The notes under the pieces were generated by a model. The model was not told the DNA's origin, ran no database searches, and saw nothing but the letters and a program-made list of their open reading frames with translations. From Candidatus Muiribacterium halophilum (lineage in GTDB: Bacteria; Muiribacteriota; Muiribacteriia; Muiribacteriales; Muiribacteriaceae), in the NCBI GenBank assembly GCA_023228995.1, contig JALOAD010000013.1, positions 1-64,000 on the forward strand: DNA of 64,000 bases. Direction: 5' to 3'. Made by a program: the position numbers and the translations under genes. Positions 39,781 to 49,282 of the stretch are shown piece by piece; within the stretch, counting starts at the first letter, position 1, and every line of letters starts with the position of its first letter.

Positions 39781-41658
39781 ATGGGTGATATAACACAACC
39801 ATCAGGAGATATTAAAATATTTGTAGATGCATTTAATATAGAATTTGAAAAAAAATTAAAACAATTAAGTGACCTTCAAATAAATATTAGAAATATTTAT
39901 GAAGATGCAATTAAATTAACACAGCCAAGATATAGTTCATGGCCTAAAGATTCTAATGTTAAGACTATAGGGGATTTATTTAAGTATAGTTTCCCAGATA
40001 TAAATAAATCTGAAATGATAAAACCAAATAATAGCACGACAGAGTATAATGAATGGTTAGATGATATATCTGGTAAAACACACCCTGAAGAATCAAAAAT
40101 AGGTATTTTTTTCCAAAAATTAAGAAGTTATATTAATATACCAGATCAATTATCTAATTATAATAATATTAAAAAAGTTGGAATAACTAACCCTATTTTA
40201 TACTCACCTGGATTTTATTATTTTGATGTTTTTATGAATTATATTTTAATATCTGGCATTCATAATATTGTAGGAGATGATAAGTTTACAAAGATAAGTG
40301 ATTTTGATCCATCTGGTGAAGTATTGAGAGAAGATAAAGATAATAAAGCAGATTATTGTTTATTTAAGAATATTCTTATAGAAATAAATGACTATATGAT
40401 TAAAGTAACTGGTGTAGATATTGATTTAATGGATGATATAAATACAACTATGTATTTAACATTGAAATCTAAATATAAAAGTGGGATACTATCTGATTTA
40501 ATATCTGATCCATATTTTAATCAAGAAAGAGGTTATATATATGGGGATAATTTTGAAGGTTATTATGAACATATTCTTTTATATAAAGCTTTTATACAAG
40601 CTGGTGATAATTATAAAACTACATTATTACCAAAATATGATTCTGTAGTAGAGGAAGATATTATAGATAAAGATTCTGATAATAATATAACACCACCACA
40701 CACACCACATCAAATTAGTAATATTTATGTATTTAATGTTGTTAACCCAAACACTTTTATTTTAGTTAATGGAACTCAAAGTTTAGAATTATCATTGATC
40801 ACTGATGAATATTACCAAAATGATATTATCAGTGATGATTGGGATGAATTATCTGAAGAATATGTAGAAGGTGAATTTATGGGTGAAGAGGAAATAATCA
40901 ACTTAAATAATGCTGCTGATACATATGATGTTTTACTAAAAAATACTATTAATAATATAGAAGATAATAATTTTAATATAGAAGATAGTTATATAGATTA
41001 TAGTAGTGTTGAGTATAAAGGTGATATATGGAAGTCATTTAAGATAAATGATGTAGTAGAACAAATTAAATTAACTAATTATAGACCAAATAATATATTT
41101 TTATCAGATTTGAAAAAAGTCTTATATTATATTAAAAATGATGAACAGATTGATGATATGCGTAAAGCTGCTTATTTATTAGCTACTTCTTATGTTGAAT
41201 CAAGTTATTCATTGGGTAGATGGGAAGCTGATTATGTATGTTGGGGACAAGGTATATCTTATTTAGATAAACAAGGTAAGCAACCATGTGAAAGGGCAAT
41301 AAATTATTATAAATCTACTAAAGGTAAGAAAAATTATTATACGTTAGGTTTAGATAATAATAATCAATGTTATTTTGGGAGAGGTCTTATTCAATTAACT
41401 GGAAAATATAATTATGAAAAATATGGAAATAAAATAGGTGTAGATCTTGTAGGAAATGGTGATTTAGCAATGATCCCTATAAATTCATATAAAATATCAA
41501 TCACTTATATGAAAGCAGCTGGTACTTTTACTAAAGTTCTAAATGGTGATTTAAGAGCAGCTAGAAAAAGTGTTAATGGTGGGTATACACATGTTAATAT
41601 AGTAAATAGTGCTTATAATACATGGATGTCTATATTTGCTAATTATAATAAACAATAA
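39781..41658 (+). CDS. Baseplate protein with C-terminal GH19-type muralytic domain
   Basis: The first 430 residues of this 625-residue protein are not recognised. From about residue 455 a chitinase/lysozyme GH19 domain follows: LLATSYVESSYSLGRWEADY (catalytic Glu near 473), CYFGRGLIQLTGKYNYEKYG and AARKSVNGGYTH. In T4, tail lysozyme is part of gp5; here a GH19 domain on a hub neighbour may do the local peptidoglycan cutting during infection. Confidence 0.78.
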   Translation: MGDITQPSGDIKIFVDAFNIEFEKKLKQLSDLQINIRNIYEDAIKLTQPRYSSWPKDSNVKTIGDLFKYSFPDINKSEMIKPNNSTTEYNEWLDDISGKTHPEESKIGIFFQKLRSYINIPDQLSNYNNIKKVGITNPILYSPGFYYFDVFMNYILISGIHNIVGDDKFTKISDFDPSGEVLREDKDNKADYCLFKNILIEINDYMIKVTGVDIDLMDDINTTMYLTLKSKYKSGILSDLISDPYFNQERGYIYGDNFEGYYEHILLYKAFIQAGDNYKTTLLPKYDSVVEEDIIDKDSDNNITPPHTPHQISNIYVFNVVNPNTFILVNGTQSLELSLITDEYYQNDIISDDWDELSEEYVEGEFMGEEEIINLNNAADTYDVLLKNTINNIEDNNFNIEDSYIDYSSVEYKGDIWKSFKINDVVEQIKLTNYRPNNIFLSDLKKVLYYIKNDEQIDDMRKAAYLLATSYVESSYSLGRWEADYVCWGQGISYLDKQGKQPCERAINYYKSTKGKKNYYTLGLDNNNQCYFGRGLIQLTGKYNYEKYGNKIGVDLVGNGDLAMIPINSYKISITYMKAAGTFTKVLNGDLRAARKSVNGGYTHVNIVNSAYNTWMSIFANYNKQ

Positions 41659-41669
41659 TTTTATATATA
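41659..41669 (+). promoter_or_regulatory. Late-type promoter element
   Basis: TTTTATATATA between the stop at 41658 and the ATG at 41674. Confidence 0.45.
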
Positions 41670-41673
41670 CTAC

Positions 41674-43647
41674 ATGGATAATATTGAAAAAATCACAACC
41701 ACTTTACAAGGTTTATCAACTAAGATAATGGGTATTAATAGAACAGATGGGATTACTCCTATTGCTCTAATTGGTAAAAATAAGAAAAGAATGTCACCTG
41801 GTTTTACACCAAATGAAGCTTATTTATCAGAGAGTGAAATTGCTGATATACAGAATGGTTCTAATCGTAATGATACTTGGTATGGTGTTTTATTAGATAA
41901 GTATAGATTAGTAGATGGTAAATATAAATCATTATCCACACAAGAAAGATTTGAACGTTCTAAATCATATCCTAATTTTAAGGATGATATACCGGATACA
42001 TATGATTATTATTCTACAAGAGATCATTATTTATTATTTAATGATTCATCAACAGATTATTTTAGACATGGGTTACAAGTTATAGATAATATTAATAAAG
42101 TTAGATCTGAAAAAAATACCAAAGAAACATGGGATGGTGTTGAAATTGGCATTCCACAGAGATTGTCTGATTTTAAAAATACTCCTTATGAAAATACAGA
42201 TCCTGTTATATTTGGATTTGAGGTGATTATAGATGCAGTTAGCTCTCCTTTATTAAATGGCTCTGTTGAAAATTTTATAGAACAATTTAATAGTATAAGT
42301 GAGATTGGTTCTAGAAAATATGTTATATCTGATTTCAAAGAACAATTTAAGAAATTATTTAAGACAAGGGGTAATATATACACAGATCCAACTACAGAGG
42401 GACAATATAAAACAGCAATCACAAATACTAATTATACTAATGTTGAATCTAATAGTAATGTATTTGAAACTGGTAGAAAATCTTATATGGCTTATTATCT
42501 TAAAAAAATAAGTGGATTAGAAAATTTAATCGAAACCAATGGACCCATGAAGAAAAAATATTTAGTAGATTATAGAAATGATATATTGAAATTAACTTTC
42601 ACTGAAGATGTTTCATTAACATTAGGTACACTTACTCATTTATATAAACTATTATATTGGTCTAAGACAAATGGTAAATATGTAATACCTGATAATTTAT
42701 TAAGGTTTAATTGTGATATTATTATATCAGAAGTTAGAAACTTAAATAGAGTTAGAAAAGCAATAGATACCGGTTCTCTTGAAGTAGTTAAGGATAATGT
42801 ATCTCGACATATATACTCTTTGAAAGAATGTCAATTTTATTTTGATATGATTTCACATGATAATGAAATTGATCTATCCACTGAAAGTAAACCATTTGAT
42901 CAATATACAGTTACTATGGATTATAAATATGTAACTAATAAGTTTGAAAGATGGGTTCCAGATGAAAAAGGATTTGGCATGTATGTTGGATATAATAATG
43001 GAGCATTGTGGAAAATTGGAAATCCAAATTCAAGATATGTTGGAGATAATATTAATACAGGTACAATTAATGATAATTCTGTTCCTAAATTTTTCACATT
43101 TGGTATAAATTCATTAAAACAAAATGGTGTTAATGTCCCAATTGCTTTACAAAATTATACTTATACAATACCACAAAGTATAATTGATCCAATGGATGAT
43201 GTTACAGAAAATAGTAAATCTGATGAATCAGAAGGAGCATATGAAACTTCAAGTGGTGTAAATGGGAATAGGACCGCAAAAGAAAAGTCAAATTTTGATA
43301 TATTTAAGGAAAATTCTAAAAAAGCTGCTCAAAAATTAGCAATTAATTTAGAAAAAATTGCAATGACTGAATTAAATACACAAATTAATTCAAGAATGCA
43401 ATTGATTAATAATGTGGTTGATAAGATACGAAATACAATTGGTGTTGGTAGAATGAGTGAGCCTACTAATATATACAAAGTCCCATATGTGTATCAAGGT
43501 ATGCAAAATGCAACAGGTCTATCTAATGAATATTTTAGTGGGCTTCACAATTCCTTACGTGAATTTGCTGGTGATGCTGTGGGTGATGCATTAAATGGTC
43601 AATTATCTAATTTATTCAAAGGTGGAAATTCTACTAATTTTTTCTAA
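41674..43647 (+). CDS. Large virion (baseplate) protein, 657 aa
   Basis: No family recognised. A mixed alpha/beta protein with a Ser/Glu-rich linker near residue 520 (DESEGAYETSSGVNGN) and an Ala/Leu-rich helix (KKAAQKLAINLEKIAMTELN). VYQGMQNATGLSNEYFSGLH near the end recalls C-termini of T4-like baseplate wedge proteins. Its place between the GH19 protein and the gp5-like gene supports a baseplate role. Confidence 0.6.
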   Translation: MDNIEKITTTLQGLSTKIMGINRTDGITPIALIGKNKKRMSPGFTPNEAYLSESEIADIQNGSNRNDTWYGVLLDKYRLVDGKYKSLSTQERFERSKSYPNFKDDIPDTYDYYSTRDHYLLFNDSSTDYFRHGLQVIDNINKVRSEKNTKETWDGVEIGIPQRLSDFKNTPYENTDPVIFGFEVIIDAVSSPLLNGSVENFIEQFNSISEIGSRKYVISDFKEQFKKLFKTRGNIYTDPTTEGQYKTAITNTNYTNVESNSNVFETGRKSYMAYYLKKISGLENLIETNGPMKKKYLVDYRNDILKLTFTEDVSLTLGTLTHLYKLLYWSKTNGKYVIPDNLLRFNCDIIISEVRNLNRVRKAIDTGSLEVVKDNVSRHIYSLKECQFYFDMISHDNEIDLSTESKPFDQYTVTMDYKYVTNKFERWVPDEKGFGMYVGYNNGALWKIGNPNSRYVGDNINTGTINDNSVPKFFTFGINSLKQNGVNVPIALQNYTYTIPQSIIDPMDDVTENSKSDESEGAYETSSGVNGNRTAKEKSNFDIFKENSKKAAQKLAINLEKIAMTELNTQINSRMQLINNVVDKIRNTIGVGRMSEPTNIYKVPYVYQGMQNATGLSNEYFSGLHNSLREFAGDAVGDALNGQLSNLFKGGNSTNFF

Positions 43648-43659
43648 TAGATTGTAATA

Positions 43660-43671
43660 TTTTAATATATA
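43660..43671 (+). promoter_or_regulatory. Late-type promoter element
   Basis: TTTTAATATATA, 4 nt before the gp5-like ATG at 43676. Confidence 0.6.
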
Positions 43672-43675
43672 AATT

Positions 43676-45283
43676 ATGGTAGTTGAAAATGGTAAAACAT
43701 ATGTAGGTATAGTTGAAGATAATAACGATCCTAAGAAATTGGGTAGAGTTAGAATAAGGGTATTGGATGTATTTGATAATACACCCAAAGATGATTTACC
43801 TTGGGCAAATCCTTGGAAAGATTTAGTAGGTGATGAATTTAAGATACCTGATATTGGTAAGGTAGTTACTGTAGTATTTGAAAATGCTAATATAAATAAT
43901 CCAGAATTTGTTTTTTCTGATCATTATAATATTAATTTGGAAAAAAAATTAACACAATTGAGTGAAAGTAATTATGCTACAATGAAGTCTTTGATATTTG
44001 ATCATAAAACACAAATTTATGTAAATGATGAAGAAGGACTTAAATTAGATCATAAATTCAATAATGTTAATATAAAAGATAAATCAATTGATATTAATCT
44101 TAAAGATAATTTTGGTAGAATTAATATAGGTACTTCTAATTCTACACAAAGAATTATTTTAGGTGATAATTTCTTAAATTGGTTTGATGATTTTGTCAAT
44201 GTGATGATGGGTGGTAAAGGTGGTCCTTTTTTAGGTAATTTACAAGCACCAGTTGTAGCAACACCAGCTTTAATAGATCTTTTAATACAATATCAAGAAA
44301 TGAAAGAACCTAAATTTTTATCAAAAAATGTTTATAGTTCTGACAATGAAACAATTGAAAAATTAGATAGGATAGCTGATGGACAATTGGGTGACGATTG
44401 GCAATCAACTGTACAAGAAAATAAATTGACTACTAAGGAAGATATTCCATTTTTACCTATATCTGGTTCAAGTGATACTACTTTTAATCAACCACCTATT
44501 GATACATCTACTAATAGTATAATTTCAACGGTAGTCCCTAAACCTAAGAATAATCCAGATATTGATGCATTACTACATTTAATTGAAATGAAAAAATATA
44601 AATTATATGAAGGAGAGTATCAATTAAATATAATAGCAATTAGAAACCAATGTAATAACATAGGTGATAAATATAGTAATACATTTTCTGATAAATTATA
44701 TGTATTGTATAAATTTAATAATGAATGGGTATTGAAACAATATAACTATTCAACTATGCCTGGAACAGATTTTACTATAACTGAAAGTTGGTTAGTTGAA
44801 AAGAATTTATCATTATATGGTAATATAGGAGAAACTATAACTATGAAAGAATTTGCTATTATAAATAGTAATGATAGTAAATATTATGTAAATGGTTTAC
44901 CTATTTTAGTACCTGCTCAATATGTTGATATTTATCAAATGTCTACTTATAGAGGACAAAGGTCTTTTACACTTAAGAAAGGTGCAAGTCAATTGGTATG
45001 GAGAGATAATGATATTAATAATTTATATGAATTTAGACCTAATAATTATTCAAATCCTGAAATAATAAAACCTACTAATACATTACAAAGTATAAAAGTT
45101 CATCTTGGATATCCAAATGGTATTAAAGTTGCAAATTGGTCTGATGGTTCACATACATTTTCTAATAAAGAAAATCTAAATGAGTTTTTTGATTTGTGTG
45201 AAAAACATAGAGAGCGATATAAAGATAGTTTTACATATACTTTGGTATTGAAAAGAGATTTTGATGAAGCTAAAATAAAATAG
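43676..45283 (+). CDS. 5: gp5-like baseplate hub/spike protein with N-terminal OB fold
   Basis: The 535-residue protein begins VENGKTYVGIVEDNNDPKKL then GRVRIRVLDVFDN, a clear gp5/VgrG-type OB fold (residues 1-90). The middle has VNIKDKSIDINLKDNFGRIN, a beta-strand segment as in spike stems. The lysozyme domain of T4 gp5 is absent. The C-terminal part (from residue 300) is a separate domain of unknown role. It should form the central hub below the tail tube. Confidence 0.8.
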   Translation: MVVENGKTYVGIVEDNNDPKKLGRVRIRVLDVFDNTPKDDLPWANPWKDLVGDEFKIPDIGKVVTVVFENANINNPEFVFSDHYNINLEKKLTQLSESNYATMKSLIFDHKTQIYVNDEEGLKLDHKFNNVNIKDKSIDINLKDNFGRINIGTSNSTQRIILGDNFLNWFDDFVNVMMGGKGGPFLGNLQAPVVATPALIDLLIQYQEMKEPKFLSKNVYSSDNETIEKLDRIADGQLGDDWQSTVQENKLTTKEDIPFLPISGSSDTTFNQPPIDTSTNSIISTVVPKPKNNPDIDALLHLIEMKKYKLYEGEYQLNIIAIRNQCNNIGDKYSNTFSDKLYVLYKFNNEWVLKQYNYSTMPGTDFTITESWLVEKNLSLYGNIGETITMKEFAIINSNDSKYYVNGLPILVPAQYVDIYQMSTYRGQRSFTLKKGASQLVWRDNDINNLYEFRPNNYSNPEIIKPTNTLQSIKVHLGYPNGIKVANWSDGSHTFSNKENLNEFFDLCEKHRERYKDSFTYTLVLKRDFDEAKIK

Positions 45284-45288
45284 GAATT

Positions 45289-45475
45289 TTATATCTTCTC
45301 CAATAAATTTGTTAATGTTTTTTCATGAATAATTGATTTATATATTTTTTCATATTCTTCATCATCTATGAAAGTTCCACTAATGGTAAAATCTTTAGAT
45401 ATTTCATATAAAAACAAATGCTTTACCAATATGTTGTTCTAAAACCTTATTATCAAAAATTGAAAACAATTATAT
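45289..45475 (-). pseudogene. Frameshifted gene remnant
   Basis: The minus strand reads SIFDNKVLEQHIGKAF and, after a one-base shift, FLYEISKDFTISGTFIDDEE followed by YEKIYKSIIHEKTLTNLLEK and I, ending at a stop at 45289. No start codon is found in front. It is the C-terminal end of an unknown gene that was broken next to the end of the virion block. Confidence 0.5.
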
Positions 45476-45527
45476 TATTTTCATTAAATACTTAATGTAT
45501 AAAATATGTGAGATATATAATCTTTAT

Positions 45528-46286
45528 TTATTTTATTACTTTATTCAATAGTGAAATTCCAATTTGATAATGTTCTTGATCCAATTCAGAACCAATATAA
45601 TTTCTGTTTATTTTTTCACATGCTCTCGCTGTTGTACAAATTCCCATAAATGGATCATATATAATAGAATTTTCTGGAAAGTAAATATTAATTAATTTGG
45701 ATACTAATTCCTCAGAATATGAAGCTTTCAATTTGCAAATTATACCATCATTATTTCTTGCTTCAATTAGATTGGTATAATTTTTATAAAACTTTTGATT
45801 TGTTTTTTCATTAATTTTACTCACTTCTTTATTTGTCTTAAAATTATGTAGATGGTTTTTTTTAACTATTATATAAACAAGTTCAGTTATTCTTGATAGT
45901 TTAGTAGGACTAGTTTGAAATGGTATTGCAGATTTCTTTTTCCAAGTTATTATATCAGCAATAGTTAGATCAGTTTTGTTGTGTATATTTGCCATTAATA
46001 GTGTTGGTAATATTGGATTATCTTTATGATATGATATATTATAACAAATAACACCACAATCATCTAATATACGTGAAAACTCCTTAAATTCATTTAATCT
46101 AATATCTAAATATTCTTTTTCATTCAAACAATCAATATTAGAATAACCATTATCATAATAGCAATCTTTTCTTTTAGTAGCTATATTATATGGAGGTGAT
46201 GTTATAATACCAGATATAAATTTATTTGGTATTTTTTTCATAGTTTCAATATTATCTTCGTTGTATATTTTATTAATCTCAATCAT
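45528..46286 (-). CDS. DNA methyltransferase (SPPYN type, probable N4-cytosine)
   Basis: The 252-residue protein has the catalytic motif TSPPYNIATKRK near residue 29 and the C-terminal SAM loop IYDPFMGICTTARACEKINR near residue 213. SPPY is typical of N4-cytosine methylases of the beta arrangement. The SAM loop has GIC where most relatives have GSG, an unusual change that could reduce activity. The decayed copy at 6.3 kb keeps the usual GTGS. Confidence 0.85.
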   Translation of the reverse strand: MIEINKIYNEDNIETMKKIPNKFISGIITSPPYNIATKRKDCYYDNGYSNIDCLNEKEYLDIRLNEFKEFSRILDDCGVICYNISYHKDNPILPTLLMANIHNKTDLTIADIITWKKKSAIPFQTSPTKLSRITELVYIIVKKNHLHNFKTNKEVSKINEKTNQKFYKNYTNLIEARNNDGIICKLKASYSEELVSKLINIYFPENSIIYDPFMGICTTARACEKINRNYIGSELDQEHYQIGISLLNKVIK

Positions 46287-46287
46287 A

Positions 46288-46941
46288 TTATTTTCTATTT
46301 GATATTATTTCATCAATCATGCCATATCTTTTAGCCTCAGTAGCATTCATCCAAAAATCACGATCTCCATCTTTACATACTTTATCATATGATTGTCCAG
46401 TTTGGGTAGATATAATTTCATATAATTCTTTTTTCAAAGTGTCGATTTCTTTAGCATCAATCATAATATCTGATGCTTGTTGTATATATCTTCCACCATA
46501 TGATAAAGGTTGGTGAATTAAAGTTCTACTACGTTTAAGAGCCTTTCTTTTTCCTTTTGTACCAGAACATAAAATAACAGCTGCCATGCTAGCGGCTAAT
46601 CCAGTATTAACAGTTATAATTTCAGGTGATACATATTCTATAATATCTATCAGACCTAAACCATGATAAACTGATCCACCACCAGAATTACAATATATTG
46701 TAATATCTTTTTTAGAATCTATTTCTTCTAAATACAATAATTGTGCTTTTAATAATTCACATATATAACCATCTACCTCACCAGATAACATTAATATTCT
46801 ATTATCAAATAGTTTACTAAAAACATCAACTACATTATCATTATTATTAGAACAATTTATAGTTTGTTTATACATATTAAAATGTTCTTGGTTTACTTTA
46901 GAGCTTTTTATATATTTTTCAAAATCTGAATTAATGTTCAT
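46288..46941 (-). CDS. clpP: ClpP-type serine protease
   Basis: The 217-residue protein shows the ClpP fold and triad: GLAASMAAVILCSG with Ser118, RTLIHQPL with His143, and an Asp near residue 192 in KDGDRDFWM. IYCNSGGGSVYHGLGLID is the family's Gly-rich oxyanion region. It could work with host ClpX to alter proteolysis, or as a head maturation protease as in some phages, but no capsid genes are close. A late-type element precedes it. Confidence 0.9.
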   Translation of the reverse strand: MNINSDFEKYIKSSKVNQEHFNMYKQTINCSNNNDNVVDVFSKLFDNRILMLSGEVDGYICELLKAQLLYLEEIDSKKDITIYCNSGGGSVYHGLGLIDIIEYVSPEIITVNTGLAASMAAVILCSGTKGKRKALKRSRTLIHQPLSYGGRYIQQASDIMIDAKEIDTLKKELYEIISTQTGQSYDKVCKDGDRDFWMNATEAKRYGMIDEIISNRK

Positions 46942-47004
46942 TTTTACATTTTTATTTTTATATATAGATTATTATTAAAGTTTGTTATAAATAGATAATA
47001 AAAC

Positions 47005-47017
47005 TTTAATATATAAA
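47005..47017 (+). promoter_or_regulatory. Late-type promoter element
   Basis: TTTAATATATAAA, 14 nt before the ATG at 47032. A similar CTATATATAAAAA on the other strand near 46960 serves clpP, so the two genes are divergent. Confidence 0.5.
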
Positions 47018-47031
47018 AATAAAAATATTAT

Positions 47032-47313
47032 ATGAAAACAACTATTGAAGTTAATGGTTATGGAATAGTAATTGATGAAAATAAAGAAGCAATTATTGTT
47101 ACAGCAACTAAAGATGGTGAAATAATTGAAGAATTTACTTTAGAAATGGGTAAAGAAGAATCAACTGAATCACAAGAAGAAAAAGATTTCTCTCAAAAGT
47201 TACCACAAGGTGAAGATGAAATCGAAACTCAAGAAGAAGAAGAAGAAGAAGAATATTTGGAAGATGAACCAACGATTGAATCTTATGCTACTTTCTTAGA
47301 AAGAAAAAAATAA
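47032..47313 (+). CDS. Acidic protein with Glu-rich tail, 93 aa
   Basis: The N-terminal 40 residues form a small beta domain (KTTIEVNGYGIVIDENKEAI). The second half is almost only Glu, Gln, Asp and Ser, with a run of seven Glu. The strong negative charge suggests a DNA-mimic or a partner of a basic protein; this is inference. It has its own late element and terminator. Confidence 0.6.
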   Translation: MKTTIEVNGYGIVIDENKEAIIVTATKDGEIIEEFTLEMGKEESTESQEEKDFSQKLPQGEDEIETQEEEEEEEYLEDEPTIESYATFLERKK

Positions 47314-47332
47314 TCACTAGTCTTCTTTTATC

Positions 47333-47365
47333 AAGTCCTCTTTTATTATATAGAGGACTTTTTTA
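47333..47365 (+). terminator. Rho-independent terminator
   Basis: AAGTCCTC and GAGGACTT pair across a 12-nt loop and are followed by T residues. Confidence 0.88.
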
Positions 47366-47373
47366 TTTGATTA

Positions 47374-47405
47374 TTTGGTTAATTCATTTTTATGTTTTAT
47401 ATTTG
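47374..47405 (+). promoter_or_regulatory. Host-type promoter in tandem with a late-type element
   Basis: TTTG at 47374-47377, a 20-nt spacer and TATATTTG at 47398-47405. A late element follows 9 nt downstream. Confidence 0.8.
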
Positions 47406-47413
47406 CAATTATA

Positions 47414-47427
47414 TTTTAATATATAAA
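47414..47427 (+). promoter_or_regulatory. Late-type promoter element
   Basis: TTTTAATATATAAA, 17 nt before the ATG at 47445 and 9 nt after a host-type promoter, so the gene may be expressed both early and late. Confidence 0.55.
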
Positions 47428-47444
47428 TAAAATCAATATTTAAC

Positions 47445-49160
47445 ATGAAATTAAAATACATAAAAACATTTGAAGGATATTCAAATCCTATTCTTAAATA
47501 TTATGCATTTGATATAGATGATAATCTATTATATATGCCAACTGTTATACATATGGAAAAATTAATAGATGGTAATTGGGTACCCACTGATGTTTCTACT
47601 GCACAATATGCTGAAATTAGAAATGATAATATAAATTGGAGATTGTTAAACAATGATCAAACTTTAGCTTATTCTGATTTTAGAGATTATGGATCAAGAG
47701 GAGATAAATCTTTCTTAATGGATCTTAAATCTGCGATATCAAATAAAAAATATGCACCAGCTTGGGATGATTTTATTGAATGTTTAGTTAATGGTTGTTT
47801 ATTTGCTATTATCACAGCAAGAGGACACAAACCAAAAACACTAAGAAAAGGCATAGAGTATATTATAGATACACAATTATCTGAAGAACAATTATATACT
47901 ATGTATAATAATTTATTAAAGTTTTCTTATATTTTTGATTCAAATGATAATATTCCAAGAATTCTAAAAGGTAAACCTTCAGAAAATTATTTAATTATCA
48001 CTTACTTAGATAATTGTGATTTTATTGGAGTATCTGATCCAGATAGGGGAGTTGCTTCAGCTTCAAGTCCAGAAGCAGCAAAAGTGGAAGCATTATTAGA
48101 TTTCCAAGTTAAAATAAATAATTTTGCTAAGAGTATTGGTGTAGATGCTATGATTGGATTTTCTGATGATGATGTAAAAAATGTTAAGAAAATTGAAGAT
48201 TTATTTGATAACTTAAATAAAGAGATATTTTCTAATATTTCTACCTATGTAGTTAAAAATACTAATGATCCTAAAAGCATAACATCAAAAGTATATACAG
48301 AAACTTCAAACCAAACTCCTGGTTTAGAATCTTCTACTATATCTTGTACCAAATTTGGTAATATGACTAATAGGTTATATCCAAAAGGACCACTTGATAG
48401 ACAAAATGATTTATTGAATAGTTTAAGACAACAAACAGATTATTTAACTAAAACATCTCAAGAAATATTGGGTACAAAATCTAAGAAAAGAGTTAAAAAT
48501 GTAAAGAGATCTAAGAAAATAGAAGAAAATAGGACATTTTATGAATTATGTGAATATAAAATTGAAATGACATATGATTTATTACAAGACATAAAACAAC
48601 AAAATAAAATAGAATTTAAGGTTATATCAGATAAACAATATCATATAGCATTAAAAGAATTTATGAAATATGGAAAATTTATTGGTAGATTTCCAATTAA
48701 ATATATTTATGAATGGAAGGATTTAATTTCTGATAATATAATTAAATTAGGTATTTTAAATGAGTTATGTGGACATAGTATGGATTTTCCATATGATTAT
48801 TTTGAAGATGTTTTTGATCATGATGGTAAGTTCACTGATTGGAGACAAAAAAAATATGAAGAAACAGAAGAAGAAGATTACTTAAAAAAATATAATTTTT
48901 ATATATGTTATGAATATATGTATGAAGTTTTTAATATTGATGAATTATTACCTAAATTTAGTAATAATGAACATACTATAAGTGATTATGGTTTAGAACC
49001 TTTAGTAAAATTAATGAAAGAAATGTCTGAACAAGATACACCTGAAGAAATTATAGTAACTATAAATAAAATTATGGATGTTTCACATCAAAGAAGTGAT
49101 TTGGCAGAATTATTTATAGAAGGTGGTTCAAAAACACTTAGTTATATTTCAAATGAATAA
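47445..49160 (+). CDS. HAD-like domain protein with capsid-targeting-like N-terminus
   Basis: The 571-residue protein starts MKLKYIKTFEGYSNPILKYY, a variant of the leader found in several proteins here. YAFDIDDNLLYMP near residue 21 is HAD motif I and CLFAIITARGHKPKTLRKG near residue 118 is motif II, with GFSDDDVKNVKK near 240 as a later acidic motif. The C-terminal half is helical and basic. Related proteins in large phages are often virion-associated; the substrate is unknown. Confidence 0.7.
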   Translation: MKLKYIKTFEGYSNPILKYYAFDIDDNLLYMPTVIHMEKLIDGNWVPTDVSTAQYAEIRNDNINWRLLNNDQTLAYSDFRDYGSRGDKSFLMDLKSAISNKKYAPAWDDFIECLVNGCLFAIITARGHKPKTLRKGIEYIIDTQLSEEQLYTMYNNLLKFSYIFDSNDNIPRILKGKPSENYLIITYLDNCDFIGVSDPDRGVASASSPEAAKVEALLDFQVKINNFAKSIGVDAMIGFSDDDVKNVKKIEDLFDNLNKEIFSNISTYVVKNTNDPKSITSKVYTETSNQTPGLESSTISCTKFGNMTNRLYPKGPLDRQNDLLNSLRQQTDYLTKTSQEILGTKSKKRVKNVKRSKKIEENRTFYELCEYKIEMTYDLLQDIKQQNKIEFKVISDKQYHIALKEFMKYGKFIGRFPIKYIYEWKDLISDNIIKLGILNELCGHSMDFPYDYFEDVFDHDGKFTDWRQKKYEETEEEDYLKKYNFYICYEYMYEVFNIDELLPKFSNNEHTISDYGLEPLVKLMKEMSEQDTPEEIIVTINKIMDVSHQRSDLAELFIEGGSKTLSYISNE

Positions 49161-49162
49161 AC

Positions 49163-49195
49163 AAAAAAGAGCAAAATTAATTTTGCTCTTTTTTT
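49163..49195 (+). terminator. Rho-independent terminator
   Basis: AAAAAAGAGCAAAATT-AATTTTGCTCTTTTTTT: a long perfect stem directly after the HAD-like gene. Confidence 0.92.
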
Positions 49196-49282
49196 AATTT
49201 ATCATATTTCATAATCATAAAATTATTTTTTATTATATATTAATTTTTTCTAACTTAAAGCTAGTTTGATTATATAATACAT

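Noticed and set aside
48480-48540. Nuclear-localisation-like Lys/Arg cluster in the HAD-like protein (KSKKRVKNVKRSKK)
   Set aside because: In this bacterial-phage context a basic cluster is more simply explained by nucleic-acid contact.
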